Made by a program: the position numbers and the translations under genes. Shown here piece after piece: positions 59,276-64,000 of a stretch of DNA of 64,000 bases. The notes below the pieces were generated by a model. That model did no database searches and had not been told where the DNA came from. It saw nothing but the letters and a program-made list of their open reading frames with translations. This stretch comes from Luteimonas sp. MC1825. GTDB lineage: Bacteria; Pseudomonadota; Gammaproteobacteria; Xanthomonadales; Xanthomonadaceae. Position 1 is the first letter of the stretch, and every line of letters starts with the position of its first letter. The DNA lies in contig NZ_CP061714.1 in NCBI RefSeq assembly GCF_014764385.1, positions 62,001-126,000 on the forward strand, written 5' to 3'.

Positions 59276-61429
59276 TTACTTCAGGCCACGATGCAGCAGC
59301 AGCGGCTCCACGCTCGGCTCCTTGCCACGGAACTCGCGATACGCCGTGCCCAGGTCGCGCGACTGCCCGATCGAGAGGATCCTGTCGCGGAACACCTGGC
59401 CGTTCTCGCGCGTCAGCCCGCCGTTCTCGCGGAACCACTGGAACGCGTCATGGTCGAGCACTTCCGCGCCGAAGTACGCGTAGTAGCCGGCCGCATAGCC
59501 GCCGCCCCAGATGTGGCTGAAGTAGTTGGTGCGGTAGCGCGGCGGCACCGCGGCCATGTCCACCTTGTACTTCGCCAGCGCCTCGCGCTCGAACGTATCG
59601 ACATCCTTCTTGGCGTCACTCGCCGGCAGCGTGTGCCAGGCCATGTCCAGCAGCGCGGCCGACAGGTACTCGGTGGTCGCATAGCCCTGGTTGAACGTGC
59701 GCGCCTTGACGATCTTGTCCACCAGCGCCTGCGGCATCGCCTCGCCGGTCTCGTGGTGCTTGGCGTAGTTGGCGAACACCTTCGGGTCGAGCGCCCAGTG
59801 CTCGTTGAACTGCGACGGGAACTCCACGAAGTCGCGCGGCGTGTTGGTGCCGGCCACGCTCGGGTAGGTGGTCTTGGAGAAGATGCCGTGCAGGGCGTGG
59901 CCGTACTCGTGGAACAGCGTGGTCACGTCGTCCCAGCTCAGCAGCGCGGGCTGGCCGGCAGCAGGCTTGGTGTAGTTCTCGACGTTGTAGATCACCGGGA
60001 TGTCGCCGGTCAGGCCGTTCTGCTCGACGAAGTTGCCCATCCAGGCGCCGCCCTGCTTGCTCTCGCGCTTGAACGGGTCGAGGTAGAACAGCGCCAGCTG
60101 CTTGCCGTCGGCGTCGAAGATGTCGAAAACGCGCACGTCGGGGTGGTAGACGGGCAGGTCCGTGCGCTCCTTGGCGGTGATGCCGTACAGCTGTTCGGCG
60201 GCGAAGAACACGCCGTCCTTCAGCACGCGGTCCAGTTCGAAGTAGGGCTTGATCTGCGCTTCGTCGAGGTCGAACTCGGCCTTGCGCACCTGTTCTGCGT
60301 AGAAGTCCCAGTCGGCGGCGCCGGCGGTGAAGCCGCCGCCCTGCGCGTCGACCACGGCCTGGATCTTGGCCAGTTCCGCCTTGGCGCGTGCGGTGGCCGC
60401 GGGCACGGTGTCGGTGAGCAGCTTGAGCGCGACCTCGGGCGTGACGGCCATCTGGTCGGCGATGCCGTAGGCGGCGTAGCTGGGATAGCCCAGCAGTTCG
60501 GCCTTGCGCGCGCGCAGTTCGGCCAGGCGCTGGATGGTGGCGCGGGTGTCGTTGCCGTCGCCCTTCTCGGCGCGGCCCAGCGACGCGGCCATCACCTGCT
60601 CGCGCAGGGCGCGGTCCTTCAGCGAAGCCAGCACCGGCTGCTGGCTGGTGTTCTGCAGCGGCAGCAGCCACTGGCCGTCCTTGCCGGCGGCCTTGGCGGC
60701 ATCGGCGGCGGCGGCAATGGCCGCTGCGTCCAGGCCATCGAGCTTGGCCACGTCGTCAACAAACACGCCGCCGGCATTGCCCGCGGCCAGCAGCTTGTTG
60801 GAGAACGCGGTGGTCAGCGACGACTCCTCGCTGTTGAGCTTGCGCAGTTCGGCCTGCCTGGCGTCATCCAGCTCGGCGCCGGCGCGGACGAACTTTTCGT
60901 ACGTGCGCTCGAGCACGGTGAGCTGCTCGGGCGTGAGGCCCAGGTCGGCGCGCTGGGCATGCAGCGACTTCACGCGCGCGAACAGCGCGGGGTCGAGGTG
61001 GATGGCGTCGCCGTGCTCGGCCAGCTTCGGCGCCAGCGCGACTTCGGAAGCCTGCAGCGTGGGATTGGTGTTGGCCGAGGTCATGGCGGAGAAGATGCCG
61101 GCGGCGCGGGTCAGCAGCGCACCGCTGCGCTCCAGCGCTTCGATGGTGTTGGCGAAGCTGGGGGCTTCGGCGTTGTCGGCGATCTTGCGCACCTCGGCGA
61201 GGTGCTGGCGCATGCCTTCCTCGATCGCCGGCTGGTAGTGGCTGTCCTCGATGCGGTCGAACACCGGTGCCTGGAACGGCAGGGTGCTGGCGGCGAGGAG
61301 CGGGTTTTCGCCCTGGGCGGGCGCGGTGGCAACGGGGGCGGTATCGGGCATCGGGGACTCGGTGGCGGCGCGGTCGCAGCCCGACAGGGCCAGGGCGATC
61401 GCGGAAGACAGCAGCAGGGTGCGCAGCAT
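59276..61429 (-). CDS. M3-family oligopeptidase (Dcp-like), lipoprotein
   Basis: 717 residues. Lipoprotein signal …IALALSGC (Cys18). The M3 catalytic centre LFHEYGHALHG holds HExxH at 507-511, and EFPSQFNEHW (about 535) supplies the third zinc ligand. E. coli Dcp is periplasmic or cytosolic and removes C-terminal dipeptides; the lipoprotein form is common in Xanthomonadaceae. Own terminator hairpin downstream. Confidence 0.94.
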   Translation of the reverse strand: MLRTLLLSSAIALALSGCDRAATESPMPDTAPVATAPAQGENPLLAASTLPFQAPVFDRIEDSHYQPAIEEGMRQHLAEVRKIADNAEAPSFANTIEALERSGALLTRAAGIFSAMTSANTNPTLQASEVALAPKLAEHGDAIHLDPALFARVKSLHAQRADLGLTPEQLTVLERTYEKFVRAGAELDDARQAELRKLNSEESSLTTAFSNKLLAAGNAGGVFVDDVAKLDGLDAAAIAAAADAAKAAGKDGQWLLPLQNTSQQPVLASLKDRALREQVMAASLGRAEKGDGNDTRATIQRLAELRARKAELLGYPSYAAYGIADQMAVTPEVALKLLTDTVPAATARAKAELAKIQAVVDAQGGGFTAGAADWDFYAEQVRKAEFDLDEAQIKPYFELDRVLKDGVFFAAEQLYGITAKERTDLPVYHPDVRVFDIFDADGKQLALFYLDPFKRESKQGGAWMGNFVEQNGLTGDIPVIYNVENYTKPAAGQPALLSWDDVTTLFHEYGHALHGIFSKTTYPSVAGTNTPRDFVEFPSQFNEHWALDPKVFANYAKHHETGEAMPQALVDKIVKARTFNQGYATTEYLSAALLDMAWHTLPASDAKKDVDTFEREALAKYKVDMAAVPPRYRTNYFSHIWGGGYAAGYYAYFGAEVLDHDAFQWFRENGGLTRENGQVFRDRILSIGQSRDLGTAYREFRGKEPSVEPLLLHRGLK

Positions 61430-61488
61430 GGATGGAGCTCCGGTTGGTCAGGAACAAGGGGCGGTGCGGATGGGGGGCGTGGCGGCGT

Positions 61489-62307
61489 TCACCGGTAGGG
61501 CCCCGGCCCGCTCCACACTTCGTCGCCGCGATGGTAAACCCGGTGCATGAGGATCACCTGGCGCGCGTCGCCGATGGCGGCCAGTTCCGGCGCATCCGGC
61601 GCGACCATGCGGCAGGGGCCGGACCCGCGCCGCACCACGATCTCCAGCGGACACACCATCAGGCGTCGCGTGCCGGGCAGCGGCAGGAACAGTTCGGTCA
61701 TGCCCTGCTCGCGCCATTCGCGCAGCCGGGCTTCGCCCAGCGGCTCGTACTGCACCTGGTAGCCGTCCACTTCGAAACTGCTGGTGGGGCCGCTGGCGGC
61801 GTTGCCGCGGCGGCGGTGCACCGTCGGGCTGCGCGGGGGGCCGGCACTGGCCGGAGTCATGTCCTCGGCGCGCATGCCGGGCGGCAGTCCGTACGCGCGG
61901 GTCGGGCGTTGTGCGGGCGGCTCCGCCGGCGCCGGGGGCGCCTCCGCGGGGGCGGACGCCAGGGGCGTGGACGGTGCGGGCGGTGGCGGATCTTCGCCCT
62001 GCGGGACCGGCGGCGGAGTGACGCGCGCAGGCGTTGGCGATGGAGTGGGCGACGCGTTGGCGCTCGGGGGGCGCGCGGGTGGCAACGGCGCGGGCGACGG
62101 CAGCAGGGCGTCGATCCAGGTCACCTGCAGGGCGCCACCGCCATCCGGGCTGCCCTCTGCCGGCGGCACCGCCAACGGCGGCGCTTGCATGGCCAGGAGG
62201 AGCACCACGAGGTGCAGCAGCGCGGTCCCCAGCGCGGCGCTCCAGCGTGGCAGGCGTTCCTTGGAGGGCGGCGCCATGGCGCCCGCCCCACGCGACGCGT
62301 CGCTCAT
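61489..62307 (-). CDS. TonB-like proline-rich membrane-anchored protein
   Basis: 272 residues. A basic N-terminus and a single membrane helix (about 25-42; ALGTALLHLVVLLLAMQAPP) precede a very Pro/Ala-rich spacer (about 65-160), as in TonB. The C-terminal about 100 residues (SFEVDGYQVQYEPLGEARLR … VILMHRVYHRGDEVWSG) form a domain I do not recognise and lack the TonB YP motif. It may span the periplasm; energy transduction is only a guess. Confidence 0.72.
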   Translation of the reverse strand: MSDASRGAGAMAPPSKERLPRWSAALGTALLHLVVLLLAMQAPPLAVPPAEGSPDGGGALQVTWIDALLPSPAPLPPARPPSANASPTPSPTPARVTPPPVPQGEDPPPPAPSTPLASAPAEAPPAPAEPPAQRPTRAYGLPPGMRAEDMTPASAGPPRSPTVHRRRGNAASGPTSSFEVDGYQVQYEPLGEARLREWREQGMTELFLPLPGTRRLMVCPLEIVVRRGSGPCRMVAPDAPELAAIGDARQVILMHRVYHRGDEVWSGPGPYR

Positions 62308-62423
62308 GCCGCCGGAACTGCGTCGAAAAGGCGGAACGGCATGAGGCGTCTGCGGCGTGCAACCCGGGGGCGGCATGCTAACGCGCCGGCCCCCGCGGCA
62401 GGCACGCCGCGACGCGTCGCGGT

Positions 62424-62861
62424 TCAGTCGCGCAGGTCGGCCGGCACCTTGCCGCCGTTCTCGGCAAGCTTGCGCATCACCGCCTTGTGCAGGGCGATGT
62501 TCTGCTCGGCGCTGCCGTGCGCGCCGGCGTCGACGCCGAGTTCGGCGGCAAGTTCCTTGCGGGCCGAGAGGCTGGAGTCGAGGTCGAGCAGCTTCAGCAG
62601 GTCGACGATGGAACGGCGCCAGTCGCTCTCGCCGCCCTTGGCGTCGGCCATGTCGCGCAGCACGGCCTCGACGTCGACGGGCGCCGGGGCGGAGGCGGTT
62701 GGCGTGACCGCGGACGCGGTGCGCAGCGCGGGCGGCGCCACCTGCGGGTCGTTGCGGCTGCCCTCGAAGATGACGGGGGCCGGCTTGCCGGTGGATGCGG
62801 ACGCGGGTGCGTCGGCTTTGCGGTTGAAGATGCGGTCGGCGATCTTGGAGAACAGGCCCAT
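62424..62861 (-). CDS. DUF3597 family protein
   Basis: 145 residues. MGLFSKIADRIFNRK at the start and DVEAVLRDMADAKGGESDWR, SIVDLLKLLDLDSSLSARKE and LAAELGVDAGAHGSAEQNIA in the second half match the DUF3597 family of small cytosolic proteins with a C-terminal helical domain related to PRC/LysM-adjacent stress proteins. Function unknown. Start 62861 fits the family's usual MGLF beginning. Confidence 0.88.
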   Translation of the reverse strand: MGLFSKIADRIFNRKADAPASASTGKPAPVIFEGSRNDPQVAPPALRTASAVTPTASAPAPVDVEAVLRDMADAKGGESDWRRSIVDLLKLLDLDSSLSARKELAAELGVDAGAHGSAEQNIALHKAVMRKLAENGGKVPADLRD

Positions 62862-62922
62862 GCAGCACACTCCGGAATGACGGGAGCCGTGAGTCTGGGC
62901 GTGCGGCAGGGAAGACCGCATG

Positions 62923-62949
62923 AAAAAAGCCCCGGCGTGGGCCGGGGCC
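62923..62949 (-). terminator. Rho-independent terminator of the DUF885 gene
   Basis: On the - strand CCCCGG … CCGGGGC (arms at 62942-62948 and 62929-62935) is followed by six T (A at 62923-62928), 33 bases after the stop. Confidence 0.88.
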
Positions 62950-62981
62950 GTGTCGATTGCGGCGTCCTTCCGCTGTGTGCC

Positions 62982-64000
62982 TCAGCCCGCGGCCTGCTGC
63001 TCCGCGATCCACGCGTCCACGCGCTGCTCCAGCATGTCCAGCGGCATCGCGCCGCCACCGAGCACGGTGTCGTGGAAGCCGCGGATGTCGAAGCGGTCGC
63101 CAAGCTCCGCTTCCGCCTTCGCGCGCAGTGCCTGGATGCGGATCATGCCGACCTTGTAGGCGGTCGCCTGGCCCGGCATCACCAGGTAGCGCTGGATCTC
63201 GGAGCGGATGGCAGTGAGCGGCGCCGAGCTGTTCTCGCGGAAGTAGTCCACGGCCTGTTGCTCGGTCCAGCCCTTGGCGTGCAGGCCGGTGTCCACCACC
63301 AGGCGGATGGCGCGCCAGATCTCGGAGCCGAGGCGGCCGAACTCGGAGTACGGGTCCTGGTAGGTGCCGGGGATCTCCTTGGCCAGCCATTCCGAGTACA
63401 GGCCCCAGCCTTCGGTGTAGGCGGTGGAGAACAGCTGGCGGCGGAAGGTGGGCACGCCTTCGAGCTCCTGGGCGATGGAGATCTGCATGTGATGGCCGGG
63501 CAGGCCTTCGTGGTACGCGATCACTTCCAGCTCGGTCTTGGGCATGGCCGCCATGTCCGACAGGTGCGCGTAGTAGATGCCGTCGCGCGAGCCGTCCGGG
63601 GTGCCGGGGAAGTAGTGCTGGGCGGCGCCGGGCTGCTCGCGGAACGCCTCCACGCGCTTCACCTCCAGGCCGGCCTTGGGCAGCAGGCCGAAGTACTTGG
63701 GCAGCTGCTTCTCGATGTTGTCGATCAGGCGCGTGGCCTCGTCGATGTAGGCCTGTCGGCCGCCATCGGTCTCCGGATAGCGGAACTGCTGGTCGGTATC
63801 GAGGAAGCTGAAGAACTGCTGCAGGTCGCCCTGGTAGCCGACGCGCTGCTTGACCGCTTCCATCTCGCCGCGCAGCCGCGCCACTTCGGCAAGGCCGAGC
63901 TGGTGGACCTCGTCGGCGCTCATGGACGTGGTGGTGCTTTCGCGCAGCAGGTAGGCGTAGTACGCGGCGCCGTCGGGGTGCGTGGTGCCCACGCCGGCGG
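62982..64000 (-). CDS. DUF885 family metallopeptidase, C-terminal part (runs off the window)
   Basis: At least 339 residues; the 5' end lies beyond position 64000. The DUF885 zinc-site pattern VIAYHEGLPGHHMQISIAQE is present, followed by AYTEGWGLYSEWLAKE and the C-terminal motifs SEFGRLGSEIWRAIRLVVDT and YLVMPGQATAYKVG. These proteins are exported metallopeptidases related to M32-like folds and common in this family of bacteria. The last in-frame ATG-like start seen is at 63992 but is not the true start. Confidence 0.92.
   Translation of the reverse strand, partial: AGVGTTHPDGAAYYAYLLRESTTTSMSADEVHQLGLAEVARLRGEMEAVKQRVGYQGDLQQFFSFLDTDQQFRYPETDGGRQAYIDEATRLIDNIEKQLPKYFGLLPKAGLEVKRVEAFREQPGAAQHYFPGTPDGSRDGIYYAHLSDMAAMPKTELEVIAYHEGLPGHHMQISIAQELEGVPTFRRQLFSTAYTEGWGLYSEWLAKEIPGTYQDPYSEFGRLGSEIWRAIRLVVDTGLHAKGWTEQQAVDYFRENSSAPLTAIRSEIQRYLVMPGQATAYKVGMIRIQALRAKAEAELGDRFDIRGFHDTVLGGGAMPLDMLEQRVDAWIAEQQAAG

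Overview
The window looks like chromosome from a high-GC gammaproteobacterium of the Xanthomonadaceae (Lysobacter/Luteimonas/Pseudoxanthomonas-like). This is inferred from the GC-rich core genes, an mlaFEDCB operon directly followed by mlaA, a recCBD cluster, and secreted M28, M3 and DUF885 peptidases. No rRNA or tRNA gene was seen, so the genus is not fixed.

Region 1 (1-23175) is the distal part of a large chromosomal (sedentary) integron. About 46 gene cassettes lie head to tail on the + strand, separated by attC sites: 42 intact sites (29 of 111-112 bp, 13 of 60 bp), one split by an IS, two decayed, and a final isolated R'' heptamer at 23169-23175. The integrase gene is not in the window and should lie to the left. 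About 30 cassettes carry one short gene (one carries a toxin-antitoxin pair): membrane proteins, lipoproteins, a phosphatase-like protein, an ABM-fold protein, MAPEG, a rhomboid, an HExxH protease, DUF998, DUF488, DUF1810 and many unknowns. Fourteen cassettes have no convincing ORF. They share conserved sequence blocks and are candidates for an integron-borne non-coding RNA or other structured element. An IS3-family element sits inside one attC.

Region 2 (23270-45537) is mostly core genome: a VIT-family transporter, M28 peptidase, beta-lactamase-fold hydrolase, rhomboid protease, rlmI-like rRNA methyltransferase, outer-membrane protein, rmuC, the Mla phospholipid-transport operon, and recC-recB-recD with ATGA overlaps.

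Region 3 (45538-54610) is a lower-GC accessory island directly after recD. Six tightly packed genes encode a GrpE-like protein, a divergent Hsp70, a CDC48/FtsH-like AAA+ ATPase, a degenerate J-domain protein with a PH-like C-terminal part, a membrane-anchored SH3 protein and a small unknown protein. It ends in a second IS3-family element that abuts a broken OmdA-like gene. This chaperone-AAA+ operon and the ORF-less cassette family are the two most interesting systems here.

Region 4 (54641-64000) returns to core-like sequence: a 12-unit 21-bp tandem repeat, a small ORF, a flavin monooxygenase, an intact DUF1905/OmdA gene, a membrane protein, a glycosyltransferase, an M3 peptidase, a TonB-like protein, a DUF3597 protein and the 3' part of a DUF885 peptidase that runs off the window.
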